A stretch of 64,000 nt of DNA from Bacteroidales bacterium. Lineage in GTDB: Bacteria > Bacteroidota > Bacteroidia > Bacteroidales > UBA932. Below, one piece after another: positions 16,885-25,668 of this stretch. The notes below the pieces were generated by a model. It did not search any database. It worked only from the letters and a program-made list of their open reading frames with translations, and had not been told where the DNA came from. Position numbers and translations under genes: made by a program. Within the stretch, counting starts at the first letter, position 1; each line of letters begins with the position of its first letter. Where the stretch lies: assembly GCA_023667095.1 (NCBI GenBank), contig JAMPAT010000009.1, forward strand, positions 1-64,000, given 5' to 3'.

Positions 16885-19083
16885 ATGATCAATCTTTTTT
16901 ATCTTGTGCCAGTTGCCGCTGTCGTGGCACTGCTTTTTGCATGGATTTTCTTCCGGCAGATGATGAAGGAAAGCGAAGGGACAGCAACGATGAAAGAAAT
17001 TGCCCGTTACGTAAGGGAAGGGGCGATGGCATACCTTAAGCAGCAGTATAAGGTTGTCACCATTGTCTTTGTCGTGCTTGCAGTCTTCTTTGCCGTCCTG
17101 GCCTACGGCTTCGGCGTCCAGAATCCATGGGTGCCATTCGCATTCCTGACCGGAGGATTCTTCTCCGGGCTTGCCGGATTTGTCGGGATGAAGACAGCGA
17201 CATATGCCTCTGCGCGTACGGCGAATGCTGCAATGCGTTCACTTGATTCCGGTCTGAAGCTTGCGTTCCGTTCCGGGGCCGTCATGGGACTGACAGTTGT
17301 GGGCCTCGGGCTTCTCGACATCTCAGTCTGGTATGTGATACTTGACCATTTCGTTGATGTCACAGGTGCCCAGAAGCTTGTCGTGATAACCACGACTATG
17401 CTTACTTTCGGAATGGGTGCATCTACCCAGGCCCTGTTCGCAAGGGTCGGAGGCGGAATATATACGAAGGCTGCCGATGTCGGTGCAGACCTTGTGGGCA
17501 AGGTCGAGGCCGGGATTCCTGAGGATGACCCGAGGAATCCTGCGACAATCGCTGACAACGTAGGTGACAATGTCGGCGATGTAGCCGGCATGGGAGCTGA
17601 CCTCTATGAGTCGTATTGCGGTTCCATCCTTGCCACTGCCGCCCTTGGTGCGTCTGCATTCTACGGTGGTGGTGAAGCCCTGCAGATGAAAGCTGTATTT
17701 GCCCCTATGATTATTGCAGCCTTAGGCGTAATGTTTTCGATAATAGGAATATACACTGTCCGCACAAAGGAGGGCGCAGGAATGAGCCAGCTGCTCAAGT
17801 CATTGAGTGTCGGGACTAATCTCAGCTCTGTCCTTATTGCCGGGGCTACATTCGGCATCCTCTATCTGCTGCAGATTCCTAACTGGGTAGGAGTCTCATT
17901 CTCTGTGATAGCCGGGCTGCTTGCCGGAGTAATAATCGGACAGTCAACAGAATATTACACATCACATTCCTACCGTCCTACACAGAAGCTTGCAGAAAGT
18001 TCACAGACAGGTCCGGCAACGGTGATAATATCCGGAGTCGGCCTTGGAATGATTTCCACCGCAATACCTGTCATAACGATAGCCGTGGCTATCCTGCTTT
18101 CGTATCTATGTGCCATCGGATTTGACATGAAGAATATGCTCTCACCGGAAAATCTAAGCATGGGCCTGTATGGAATCGGCATAGCTGCAGTCGGTATGCT
18201 CTCTACACTTGGAATCACACTTGCCACTGACGCATACGGCCCTATAGCCGACAATGCCGGGGGAAATGCGCAGATGGCTGAGCTTGACCCGGAAGTAAGA
18301 CGCCGTACCGATGTCCTGGATGCCCTTGGAAATACTACTGCTGCAACCGGAAAAGGCTTTGCAATAGGCTCTGCTGCACTTACAGCCCTTGCGTTGCTGG
18401 CTTCCTATATTGAGGAGATAAAGATTGGCCTCGGACATATCGGGCAGACTGTGATAGATGTTGCAGGAAGAAGCGTGGAAGTTGCATCAGCCACTATACC
18501 TGACCTTATGACATATTATGATGTCAACCTTATGAACCCGACTGTCCTTGTCGGGGTGTTCATCGGTGCTATGATGTCATTCCTTTTCTGCGGCCTTACG
18601 ATGAATGCTGTGGGGCGTGCTGCCCAGAAGATGGTTGCAGAGGTGCGCCGGCAGTTCCGCGAGATTAAGGGCATCCTGACTGGTGAGGCGACACCGGACT
18701 ATGCGCGCTGCGTTGAGATTTCAACCAAAGGTGCGCAGCACGAGATGCTTCTCCCTTCATTGATAGCAATCATCGTTCCTGTGGTTGTCGGTCTTCTGCT
18801 TGGAGTAGCCGGAGTCATGGGGCTTCTGATCGGTGGCCTTGGAGCAGGATTCGTGCTTGCCATTTTCATGGCAAACTCAGGTGGAGCATGGGACAATGCC
18901 AAGAAATACGTTGAGGAAGGCAACCTTGGCGGCAAGAATTCAGACTGCCATAAGGCAACTGTTGTCGGTGACACTGTCGGCGATCCGTTCAAGGACACGT
19001 CAGGACCATCCCTGAACATCCTCATAAAGCTGATGAGCATGGTCTCCATCGTAATGGCCGGCCTGACTGTGTGGGTGCACTGA
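16885..19083 (+). CDS. hppA: Membrane-bound ion-translocating pyrophosphatase
   Basis: 732 residues, about 16 membrane segments. It hydrolyses pyrophosphate and pumps H+ and/or Na+ across the inner membrane. Family motifs present: 'DVGADLVGKVEAGIPEDDPR', 'NPATIADNVGDNVGDVAGM' and 'DAYGPIADNAGGNAQMAELD', plus the C-terminal 'GDTVGDPFKDTSGPSLNIL'. The segment GNTTAATGKG carries Ala and Gly at the two positions that are Lys and Thr in K+-independent enzymes, so it should be of the K+-dependent type. Whether it pumps H+, Na+ or both is not decided. Single-gene unit with its own promoter and a strong terminator. Confidence 0.95.
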   Translation: MINLFYLVPVAAVVALLFAWIFFRQMMKESEGTATMKEIARYVREGAMAYLKQQYKVVTIVFVVLAVFFAVLAYGFGVQNPWVPFAFLTGGFFSGLAGFVGMKTATYASARTANAAMRSLDSGLKLAFRSGAVMGLTVVGLGLLDISVWYVILDHFVDVTGAQKLVVITTTMLTFGMGASTQALFARVGGGIYTKAADVGADLVGKVEAGIPEDDPRNPATIADNVGDNVGDVAGMGADLYESYCGSILATAALGASAFYGGGEALQMKAVFAPMIIAALGVMFSIIGIYTVRTKEGAGMSQLLKSLSVGTNLSSVLIAGATFGILYLLQIPNWVGVSFSVIAGLLAGVIIGQSTEYYTSHSYRPTQKLAESSQTGPATVIISGVGLGMISTAIPVITIAVAILLSYLCAIGFDMKNMLSPENLSMGLYGIGIAAVGMLSTLGITLATDAYGPIADNAGGNAQMAELDPEVRRRTDVLDALGNTTAATGKGFAIGSAALTALALLASYIEEIKIGLGHIGQTVIDVAGRSVEVASATIPDLMTYYDVNLMNPTVLVGVFIGAMMSFLFCGLTMNAVGRAAQKMVAEVRRQFREIKGILTGEATPDYARCVEISTKGAQHEMLLPSLIAIIVPVVVGLLLGVAGVMGLLIGGLGAGFVLAIFMANSGGAWDNAKKYVEEGNLGGKNSDCHKATVVGDTVGDPFKDTSGPSLNILIKLMSMVSIVMAGLTVWVH

Positions 19084-19106
19084 TTCCCGGTGTGATTGTA
19101 AATGTC

Positions 19107-19155
19107 AGGTATGCCAGGTGGCGAAAATATGTGCTGCCTGGCATACCTCTGTTTT
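19107..19155 (+). terminator. Terminator of hppA
   Basis: A perfect 12-bp inverted repeat (19107-19118 / 19137-19148, AGGTATGCCAGG / CCTGGCATACCT) is followed by CTGTTTT. It lies 24 bases after the hppA stop. Its position also argues against the in-frame extension of the next gene to 19102. Confidence 0.8.
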
Positions 19156-19242
19156 ATGATTCTGTGGTTTATTTTGTTGAAATACTTGCGATTATGGATA
19201 ATATTCCTTTTCTTTACAGAACTAACACATAATCTAACGCTT

Positions 19243-20658
19243 ATGAAACATTTTACTCCAAAGCGTTTGTATTCATTTACATTTACGCTGCTGGCCTTGA
19301 TGTCAGCCATGTCGTGCCAGAAATCCGCTCTGGTGTCAGAAAATCCTGAAGCAGCAATTGAACCTTCCTTTGAACTTGCTGCAACTCCTAAAATCTCTGC
19401 CGATATTGTTGACCTGACAGAAAATGATGCTGTCATTGTCGCAAATCTGTTCCTGCAGTCATCTTCTGTCAAAACCAAGTCATCCGGTACTCTTCCTGTC
19501 AAGGAGGTCATAACTATTAGAGACAGCAATGGTGAGCCTGCCATCTATGCTGTAAATTATGCAGATGGCTATGTGCTTGTCTCTGCGACCAAGAAATATT
19601 GTCCGGTCTTGGCCGAAGTTGAGCATGGCAACTTTTCCCTGGCTTCCGGTACCGGGCAGGATGTTCTTGTCGGTGATTATGTCAAGGACATAGAATATGC
19701 AAAGAAAGAGTCATTTGTCACTCAGGAAAGAAATAAATGGCGATTGTATGAGGAACAAGAGAAGTTGGATGTCGTAAGGACCAGGGTTGCCAAGGATGAC
19801 TACTATGATATGCTTGAGACATATCTTGACGAATGGTATCGAGACGGAAGAAAGGTCTACTACATGAGAAATAAACCGGAAAACATGCCTGAGGATCTGT
19901 ATGAGCTGTTCTGTACAATAGCGCATGACGACATGGGGGACATGCCAGGGTATTCATATCTTGACTGTGCTATAATTACGGAGAAAGAGTATGATTATGT
20001 CAGTGAGACAGGGCCTCTGCTACAGACTCAATGGGGACAGGGCTGGCCTTTTAATTTATCTTTGAATGCTGACAATCCTTTGGGATGTTTTACGATTGCT
20101 ACAGGACAGATAATGAGGTATCATGAATATCCAGCAAAATATGCGTGGGGCTCAATGCCGGATTATACATCTAATACAGTATTGAGCGATTTCCTGAAAG
20201 AATTGCATGATGCATTGAAGATAGATGACTCCGGTACAGGGTATTTAAATGATGTTGAGACCGTTTTTAAAAAGTATCAATATAATTGTAATACGATTAA
20301 TCATAATTCATCAAAAATGGAACGTTCCCTTTATAATAAAAATCCAATATTCATGTATGGCTGGGATTCATCAAAAGGAGAAGGTCATGGCTGGGTTTGT
20401 GATGGTTCCATTACAATACAGCCTCGTACGGATTACCGTATGTATGAACTTATATTCTATTATAATGAGCCATATATGATGGATGAATTTGCAAGTGAGA
20501 CAATATTCGGAAATAGTTATACGCGGTATCATATGAATTGGGGATGGACTGGAAAAAATAATGGCTATTTTTATGACAATTCTCTTAGAGTTCCATTGAA
20601 TGGTACACATTATAATTTTAATTCAAATAGGAAAGAACTCATAGTTTCTAAAAAATAG
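19243..20658 (+). CDS. C10 family (streptopain-like) cysteine protease, secreted lipoprotein
   Basis: 471 residues. The ATG at 19243 begins a lipoprotein signal peptide (lipobox AMSC); the longer frame to 19102 crosses the hppA terminator and is rejected. Residues about 50-145 are the C10 propeptide ('AIYAVNYADGYVLVSATKKY'). The catalytic domain shows 'TQWGQGWPFN', the nucleophile in 'PLGCFTIATGQIMRYHEYP', the histidine in 'GEGHGWVCDG' and 'MNWGWTGKNNGYF'. Family members include SpeB, interpain and B. fragilis Bfp proteases, made as zymogens that self-activate outside the cell. It lies 5 bases upstream of a small BACON-like lipoprotein. The coding sequence is more AT-rich than the flanking genes. 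Confidence 0.9.
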   Translation: MKHFTPKRLYSFTFTLLALMSAMSCQKSALVSENPEAAIEPSFELAATPKISADIVDLTENDAVIVANLFLQSSSVKTKSSGTLPVKEVITIRDSNGEPAIYAVNYADGYVLVSATKKYCPVLAEVEHGNFSLASGTGQDVLVGDYVKDIEYAKKESFVTQERNKWRLYEEQEKLDVVRTRVAKDDYYDMLETYLDEWYRDGRKVYYMRNKPENMPEDLYELFCTIAHDDMGDMPGYSYLDCAIITEKEYDYVSETGPLLQTQWGQGWPFNLSLNADNPLGCFTIATGQIMRYHEYPAKYAWGSMPDYTSNTVLSDFLKELHDALKIDDSGTGYLNDVETVFKKYQYNCNTINHNSSKMERSLYNKNPIFMYGWDSSKGEGHGWVCDGSITIQPRTDYRMYELIFYYNEPYMMDEFASETIFGNSYTRYHMNWGWTGKNNGYFYDNSLRVPLNGTHYNFNSNRKELIVSKK

Positions 20659-20663
20659 GAATC

Positions 20664-21104
20664 ATGAAAAGGAGTTTATATTTAATCATATTGCTGATAT
20701 CAGCCGTATTATGCGGCTGCAGGCAGGAAGAGATGCTGAAAGGCGGAGGATTGATGTACTGTGACATTTATGTGTCTGATGGTGGGAATGTAATAGATGC
20801 ACAAGGATATTCAGTTGAATTTCCGGCATCTGGAGGAACTGTCTCGCTTTTAATAGTAGGTGGAGGGGATCAGATACATGTCAGTAGCAAAGATTGGCTG
20901 AATGTAGAGAAAGATGGTGCACCTATGCAATTTACATCATCTTCGGATGATAAATTCGTGAAATATTCATGGTATGTCCAGAATTTTCTGTTTACAGCTC
21001 CACCAAATACGTCAGGTGAAAGCAGGACACTTACTGTAAAGGTCGTATGTCTGATCTACAATGGCTATGCTGCAGATTTTACCATAACCCAGGCCGGTAA
21101 TTAA
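20664..21104 (+). CDS. Small BACON-like lipoprotein, possible C10 protease inhibitor
   Basis: 146 residues with lipobox LCGC (Cys about residue 19). The rest is one beta-sandwich unit: 'VEFPASGGTVSLLIVGGGDQ', 'SSKDWLNVEK' and the end 'ADFTITQAGN', which fits BACON/Ig-like repeats. It starts 5 bases after the C10 protease stop and ends before a strong terminator, so the two form one transcript. In B. fragilis and streptococci, C10 protease genes are followed by small inhibitor genes; position suggests the same role here, but no homology to known inhibitors was seen by eye. It could equally be a substrate- or wall-binding lipoprotein. Confidence 0.65.
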   Translation: MKRSLYLIILLISAVLCGCRQEEMLKGGGLMYCDIYVSDGGNVIDAQGYSVEFPASGGTVSLLIVGGGDQIHVSSKDWLNVEKDGAPMQFTSSSDDKFVKYSWYVQNFLFTAPPNTSGESRTLTVKVVCLIYNGYAADFTITQAGN

Positions 21105-21161
21105 GCCAGTTTGGTGCTGCCTTGCAAGTCTCCATGGAAGATCCGGATTGTACGGAATTCT

Positions 21162-21199
21162 GCCAGTTTGATAAGAAATTCTGTCAAACTGGCTTTTTT
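21162..21199 (+). terminator. Rho-independent terminator after C10 protease unit
   Basis: Perfect 10-bp inverted repeat GCCAGTTTGA (21162-21171) / TCAAACTGGC (21184-21193) followed by six T. A third, partial copy of the arm (GCCAGTTTGG) sits at 21105-21114 directly after the stop codon. Confidence 0.85.
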
Positions 21200-21232
21200 C
21201 ATTGCCTTTGGCAGTGCAATGGGGCTGTTTCC

Positions 21233-21264
21233 GTTGTGAGACCAGAACAAATGTTGTATATTTG
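21233..21264 (+). promoter_or_regulatory. Promoter of the GH2 gene
   Basis: GTTG (21233-21236) and TATATTTG (21257-21264) with 20-base spacing, a close match to the Bacteroidota -33/-7 promoter. The ATG is 35 bases downstream. Confidence 0.7.
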
Positions 21265-21298
21265 TCCAAAACGTCTTAATTAAAACATTAAAAATCCG

Positions 21299-23212
21299 AT
21301 GAGAAAAATCTTTGCATCAATTTCTGTCCTGGCATTGTCTGTTGCGGCTTTTGCACAGGACGGCTGGTCGCCTGCGGGTGACAACATCAGGACTCCATGG
21401 GCGGATGAGGTGAATCCTGCTGCGCCGCTGCCTGAATACCCCCGTCCGCAGATGGTACGTGCAGACTGGCAGAATCTGAACGGACTCTGGACCTATGCCA
21501 TAACCCCGGTCTCGGCATCCGCTTTCGAGGCAGAGGGTGAAATACTTGTCCCGTTTGCCATAGAGTCATCGCTTTCAGGCGTCGGCAAGAGTGTCGGCCG
21601 TGACAATGCGCTTTGGTATGAGCGTGAGTTTACCGTGCCGTCAAAATGGAAAGGCAGGGACATAATCCTGCATTTCGGCGCAGTTGACTGGCTTTCAGAA
21701 CTCTGGATAAACGGACAGAAGGTCGGTGAACACAAAGGGGGATTTACTCCGTTTGAATACAATATCACTCCATATCTCAAGAAGTCAGGCAGGCAGACCC
21801 TTACAATGAAAGTGTTTGATGCAACTGACAATTCCTATCAGCCGCGCGGCAAGCAGATCTGTGTACCTGAAGGTATCTGGTATACCCCTGTGACAGGAAT
21901 CTGGCAGACTGTGTGGATGGAACCTGTGGCAGCAGCCCATATTACAGACTATTATGTAGTTTCCGACATTGACAACGCAAAGATGTCATTCGAGGTGGCT
22001 TCCGAGGGTGTCACTTCTGCAGATGTTGTGAAGGTACAGCTTGTCGAAGGCGCTGTGGGATATAGCGCGGAGACTCCCGGCTCTACAGTACTTGCAGAGG
22101 CTGTTGTCAAGGACGGCAAGGCTGAGATTGCAGTGCCGGACATGAAGACATGGTCTCCTGACGAGCCTTACCTATATGGAATAAAGATAAGCATCGTCCG
22201 CGGCAAGAAGGTAATGGACTGCGTAGACGGCTATACTGCAATGCGCAAGGTGTCCATGTGCCGTTCACAGAAAACCCGCTATAGCTACGACTACAAGAGA
22301 ATAGGCCTGAATAATGCGCCTCTTTTCCAGTATGGTCCCCTTGACCAGGGCTGGTGGCCGGACGGTCTCTATACTGCACCTACAGATGAGGCCCTTAAAT
22401 TCGATATAGTGAAGACAAAGGACTGGGGTTTCAATATGATACGCAAGCATATCAAGGTCGAGCCGGCAAGATGGTATTACTGGTGCGATGTGCTCGGAAT
22501 GCTTGTATGGCAGGACATGCCAAGCATTGCTGACCATGGCCGCAGGGCATACCGTGACGCAGAAATAGAGAAGAATGTACGTAACAGATGGGCCGGTGAC
22601 AGCTTTGTCGGAGGTACTGACTGTGTGATCCCTGAGGAATGGAAGCAGAACTACTACAGAGAGTGGACTGACATTATCCAGTCACTCAAGAAGTTCCAGT
22701 GTATCGTTGTCTGGGTTCCTTTCAATGAGGCATGGGGACAGTTTGATACTCCTGTGGCTGTTGAACTTACACGCAAGCTTGACCCTACAAGGCTGATCAA
22801 CGAGTCTTCAGGCGGAAACTTCTCTTTCTGTGGAGACATTATCGATGTGCATCATTATCCGTTCCCTGCAATGAATGCCTTTGAGGCCAGGTTTATAAAT
22901 GTGCTTGGAGAATACGGAGGAATCGGTCTTCCTGTCGAGGGACATCTGTGGCAGAAGGACAGGAACTGGGGATATGTGAAATATTCTAACGGCAAGGAAG
23001 TCCTTGATGAATATGAGAAATTCGCTGAAATGCTCAAGGTGTTCACCCGTACCGGATGCTCTGCAGCAGTCTATACACAGACTACCGATGTAGAGGGTGA
23101 GGTCAACGGAATCATGACTTACGACCGCAAGGTCATCAAGGTGGATGAGGAACGTCTCGCAAGAATCAACAGGGCAGTCATCAAGTCTATGGATGAGCCT
23201 CTCGTGAAATAG
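21299..23212 (+). CDS. Glycoside hydrolase family 2 enzyme (beta-galactosidase/glucuronidase type), exported
   Basis: 637 residues with signal peptide (cleavage near AFAQ-D). Domain order: sugar-binding jelly roll (about 30-220, 'LNGLWTYAITP', 'WLSELWINGQKVGEHKGGFT'), Ig-like domain (about 220-325), TIM barrel (about 325-625). Acid/base Glu in 'VVWVPFNEAWGQF', nucleophile Glu in 'NVLGEYGGIG'. The compact three-domain form is typical of periplasmic Bacteroidota GH2 enzymes that release terminal beta-linked sugars; exact specificity cannot be read. No SusCD pair adjoins it, so it is not in an obvious polysaccharide utilisation locus. Own promoter and terminator. Confidence 0.85.
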   Translation: MRKIFASISVLALSVAAFAQDGWSPAGDNIRTPWADEVNPAAPLPEYPRPQMVRADWQNLNGLWTYAITPVSASAFEAEGEILVPFAIESSLSGVGKSVGRDNALWYEREFTVPSKWKGRDIILHFGAVDWLSELWINGQKVGEHKGGFTPFEYNITPYLKKSGRQTLTMKVFDATDNSYQPRGKQICVPEGIWYTPVTGIWQTVWMEPVAAAHITDYYVVSDIDNAKMSFEVASEGVTSADVVKVQLVEGAVGYSAETPGSTVLAEAVVKDGKAEIAVPDMKTWSPDEPYLYGIKISIVRGKKVMDCVDGYTAMRKVSMCRSQKTRYSYDYKRIGLNNAPLFQYGPLDQGWWPDGLYTAPTDEALKFDIVKTKDWGFNMIRKHIKVEPARWYYWCDVLGMLVWQDMPSIADHGRRAYRDAEIEKNVRNRWAGDSFVGGTDCVIPEEWKQNYYREWTDIIQSLKKFQCIVVWVPFNEAWGQFDTPVAVELTRKLDPTRLINESSGGNFSFCGDIIDVHHYPFPAMNAFEARFINVLGEYGGIGLPVEGHLWQKDRNWGYVKYSNGKEVLDEYEKFAEMLKVFTRTGCSAAVYTQTTDVEGEVNGIMTYDRKVIKVDEERLARINRAVIKSMDEPLVK

Positions 23213-23239
23213 GGAGGCAGCCGCCATCCGAATATGTCA

Positions 23240-23287
23240 AGCGTGCCAGGTGAGCATTTTTGTTTGCCACATGGCACGCTCTTGTTT
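23240..23287 (+). terminator. Terminator downstream of GH2
   Basis: Perfect 9-bp inverted repeat AGCGTGCCA (23240-23248) / TGGCACGCT (23272-23280) followed by CTTGTTTT. Located 27 bases after the GH2 stop. The interval to the tRNA (23288-23437) has no supported gene. Confidence 0.7.
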
Positions 23288-23437
23288 TGCAATGGCCTTC
23301 CAATAATGCCACAAGAGTGGAAGCACCTGGAAAACTGTGTGTCCCTGTGATTTGCAAATGAGTGAGCACGCAAAAGTACTATATATGAAAAAGGTTGCCA
23401 ACCGGTTTGATGCAAACAAGTCAGCAACCTTTAAGTG

Positions 23438-23523
23438 TGCTCCGGACGGGAATCGAACCCGTACGGACATTTCTGCCCACGGGATTTTAAGTCCCGCGTG
23501 TCTACCTATTCCACCACCAGAGC
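23438..23523 (-). tRNA. tRNA-Leu (anticodon UAA)
   Basis: The minus strand folds as a class II tRNA: acceptor GCTCTGG / CCGGAGC with one U-G pair, D arm with GGTAGAC, anticodon stem CGGGA / TCCCG around the loop CTTAAAA (anticodon UAA), a long variable arm (TGGGCAGAAATGTCC) and the T arm ACGGGTTCGATTCCCGT. The discriminator base is A, as needed for leucine. CCA is not encoded. It reads UUA/UUG codons. Confidence 0.95.
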
Positions 23524-23555
23524 AAACTTATCGGCAAAGATAGCGTAAAAAATTG

Positions 23556-23563
23556 TATATTCG
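23556..23563 (+). promoter_or_regulatory. Probable -7 box of YhcH-family gene
   Basis: TATATTCG, one mismatch from TAnnTTTG, lies 18 bases before the ATG at 23581. It sits just outside the divergent tRNA gene. Confidence 0.4.
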
Positions 23564-23580
23564 CGAAAAATATTTTTGAT

Positions 23581-24009
23581 ATGGAAGAGAAATTTATGCA
23601 AAACCCCTATTATGCAAAGGCAATTGAGTTCATCGGGAATACTGACCTCAATGCCCTTGAACCGGGAAAACATCCTATCGACGGTGAAAACCTTTTTGTA
23701 AATATCGTTGACAGCCAGATGAAAACCCCTCAGCAGGCTCGTCTTGAGGTACATGACAGATATATTGACATCCAGGTACCGCTGTCGAAGGCAGAGACAT
23801 ACGGAGTGAAGCCACGTTCCGCCTGCCAGGAGCCTGACGGGGAATTCAACACAGAAAAGGATATCCTGTTCTACAAGGACCCGGTGGAGGAGACAATAAC
23901 CGCTCAGCCAGGCGAAGCCGTCACTTTCGCCCCGGAGACAGCACATGCACCTCTGATCGGTGAAGGTACAATCCACAAGGCCATCTTTAAGGTACTTGTA
24001 GTAGAATAA
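23581..24009 (+). CDS. YhcH/YjgK/YiaL family (DUF386) protein
   Basis: 142 residues, full length for the family. Conserved features: 'GKHPIDGENLFVNIVDSQ', 'LEVHDRYIDIQVPLSKAETY', 'YDPEEDI'-like 'FNTEKDILFYKDPVEE', and 'VTFAPETAHAPLIGEG', where the histidines and acids bind a metal inside a cupin barrel. Members (NanQ, EbgC) act as anomerases or isomerases on sugars such as sialic acid or ManNAc. No sialic acid genes are close, so the substrate is open. Monocistronic between tRNA-Leu and a convergent PAP2 gene. Confidence 0.85.
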   Translation: MEEKFMQNPYYAKAIEFIGNTDLNALEPGKHPIDGENLFVNIVDSQMKTPQQARLEVHDRYIDIQVPLSKAETYGVKPRSACQEPDGEFNTEKDILFYKDPVEETITAQPGEAVTFAPETAHAPLIGEGTIHKAIFKVLVVE

Positions 24010-24041
24010 TCCTCAGCTACTTATGGATTATCGGGCTGCTC

Positions 24042-24067
24042 ATGCCATCTTGATTTCATGATGGCAT
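24042..24067. terminator. Hairpin between convergent YhcH and PAP2 genes
   Basis: Inverted repeat ATGCCATC (24042-24049) / GATGGCAT (24060-24067), 8 bp with a 10-base loop, between convergent stops. No long T-tract; could serve either direction. Confidence 0.4.
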
Positions 24068-24125
24068 ATCCAAAAGGGTGCGCAAGCAAATAGTTGAACT
24101 TTATCTGGATTAGCTCCACGGCCAA

Positions 24126-25352
24126 CTACCAGCAGAAAGATGTAGAAAAACCCAACAGGAAAGAATTGATATATGGCTTTTGCTGCGAGAAACTGAATGT
24201 CTCATACTCGGCAAAGGCCTTTATCCTGAAATTTTCCCCGGCCCTGAGTGTGGCAGCGATCTCTGCCAGTACATCAATTCCATTGGTTGCGCCTTCGATA
24301 TGGCTTTTCTGCTGCCATGCATATCCAATCATTGTCTTTATTTCAAATTCCAGCAGTTTAGGAAAAGGGTATTGCCAAAATGCTCCCACAAGGGCATTGT
24401 ACATGTTGTAGGAATTCTCTGCACTGTTGGCCTGCAAATCTGTTCCCTCCATATTGCTCCCGTCCACAGCTATGAACAAAAGCTCATTGGCCGAGACCCT
24501 TGCTGCAATTCCTGTCCTCGGTACAACCGGTACATTTACGAATATTGCAGCAGAGCTTCCTCTCTGTGGCAGAATGCCTGCAGCCTTGTTGGAGGAGGAT
24601 CCGAGCACAAACCTGCGTGCAAACGAGACTCCGGCCTCATAGTACCTGTGGTCAAAGTCGTATGCAAACATGTCCGGCTTCTCATATCCGTCATAAAGGT
24701 ACTTTTCCTTGAAAATGAGGTCACTGAGGAAATATCCGAGATGTACGGAGCCTATTCCTATTGCCCCCCCCGCCAGGACATCGCTCATCCAGTGCCTGTT
24801 GTTGAGCATCCTGGAAATTCCGGTGACTGTCGCTACCGTATATCCTCCTATGCTGAACCATGGACTTCTCCAGCCATATTCCTTGTGCAGCATTGTTGCT
24901 GCCATGAATGCAGTCGCCGTATGTCCTGAAGGGAAAGAATTGCGTGAGGTGTTGTCTGGACGTAGCCTGCGTACTGAATATTTCAGACCGTTCACTGCAC
25001 CCGCCATCACTGCTGCCGAAAAGGCATCTGAGACAAGCATCCTTCCCCAGGAGCTGCGCCCCTTGTATCCAAAAGCCTTGAGTCCGGCCATGAGAACGGC
25101 AGGGGAGTATTGTATATAGTCGTCATATCTGTACCTGAAAGCCGGCGCAGCATTGAACCTGAGCTGTCTGATATCCATATCCATTGAAGCCTTCAGCTGT
25201 GACACTTGCTGTGCTCCGTAAGCCTGGACTGCAAGTGTGGGCATATCCACAGTTGTATTGCCCAATGGCCTGATTGTCTGTGCCGAAACTGTGTGAAAGG
25301 CCAGGCAGATGAAAAATAAGGCAAGGAATATTGATAAAGCTTTTCTGTACAT
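24126..25352 (-). CDS. PAP2-family phosphatase with C-terminal beta-barrel-like domain
   Basis: 408 residues with signal peptide (cleavage near VSAQ-T). Residues about 125-235 hold the three PAP2 motifs: 'KYSVRRLRPD', 'SFPSGHTATA' and 'SRMLNNRHWMSDVLAGG'. These remove phosphate from lipid phosphates or undecaprenyl pyrophosphate in the periplasm. Residues about 255-408 are not PAP2: alternating strands ('GIAARVSANELLFIAVDG', 'FRIKAFAEYETFSF') ending in an aromatic, as in outer-membrane barrels or an LpxE/F-like membrane extension. Substrate and location are uncertain. Single gene. Confidence 0.8.
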   Translation of the reverse strand: MYRKALSIFLALFFICLAFHTVSAQTIRPLGNTTVDMPTLAVQAYGAQQVSQLKASMDMDIRQLRFNAAPAFRYRYDDYIQYSPAVLMAGLKAFGYKGRSSWGRMLVSDAFSAAVMAGAVNGLKYSVRRLRPDNTSRNSFPSGHTATAFMAATMLHKEYGWRSPWFSIGGYTVATVTGISRMLNNRHWMSDVLAGGAIGIGSVHLGYFLSDLIFKEKYLYDGYEKPDMFAYDFDHRYYEAGVSFARRFVLGSSSNKAAGILPQRGSSAAIFVNVPVVPRTGIAARVSANELLFIAVDGSNMEGTDLQANSAENSYNMYNALVGAFWQYPFPKLLEFEIKTMIGYAWQQKSHIEGATNGIDVLAEIAATLRAGENFRIKAFAEYETFSFSQQKPYINSFLLGFSTSFCW

Positions 25353-25365
25353 GGTTTTTCTTTCG

Positions 25366-25373
25366 TATTTTTG
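25366..25373 (+). promoter_or_regulatory. TAnnTTTG box upstream of small ORF
   Basis: TATTTTTG on the plus strand, 61 bases before the ATG of the 75-residue ORF at 25435; no convincing -33. Supports that ORF being transcribed. Confidence 0.4.
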
Positions 25374-25434
25374 CAGAAGTTTCTGGGCACAAAGTTAAGA
25401 AGCTGTTTTAATTTTTCTACGAAAAAGTTTAATA

Positions 25435-25662
25435 ATGAAGCGGTATAAAAACAACTCAGGCAAAAAGGTTGTGCTTGTCGAGGATTTGAGTTTCCTCAGC
25501 GACAGGCAGCATTTCAACTGGATTCAGAGGCATTACCGTAATATACGTCACCGCAGAGCATGTCGCGGATCGGATATCATCCTGGCGGCCAACGAAAAGG
25601 TGGCAACAGACCTCGTAAAGTATTATTTCATTCCCAAATCACGTATACATCTGCCGGAATAG
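25435..25662 (+). CDS. Small protein (75 aa) resembling a glycosyltransferase linker fragment
   Basis: 75 residues, basic (many Lys/Arg/His), no signal peptide. The segment 'GSDIILAANEKVATDLVKYY' followed by 'FIPKSRIHLPE' resembles the end of the N-terminal lobe of GT4 glycosyltransferases, where the acceptor half ends in '...IIAVSEKTKxDLVKYYxIPxxKI'. No donor half follows: the frame stops and the ComF gene runs in the opposite direction 6 bases later. It has an upstream promoter-like box and normal codon usage. Either a conserved small protein or the remnant of a glycosyltransferase gene. Function unknown. Confidence 0.5.
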   Translation: MKRYKNNSGKKVVLVEDLSFLSDRQHFNWIQRHYRNIRHRRACRGSDIILAANEKVATDLVKYYFIPKSRIHLPE

Positions 25663-25668
25663 CATCGT

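Noticed and set aside
19102..19242. N-terminal extension of the C10 protease to 19102
   Set aside because: It would cross the perfect hppA terminator and put 47 residues before a clean lipoprotein signal peptide at 19243.
21299..24009. GH2 and YhcH genes as a polysaccharide utilisation locus
   Set aside because: No SusC/SusD pair, sensor or transporter; each gene has its own promoter, with a terminator and a tRNA in between.
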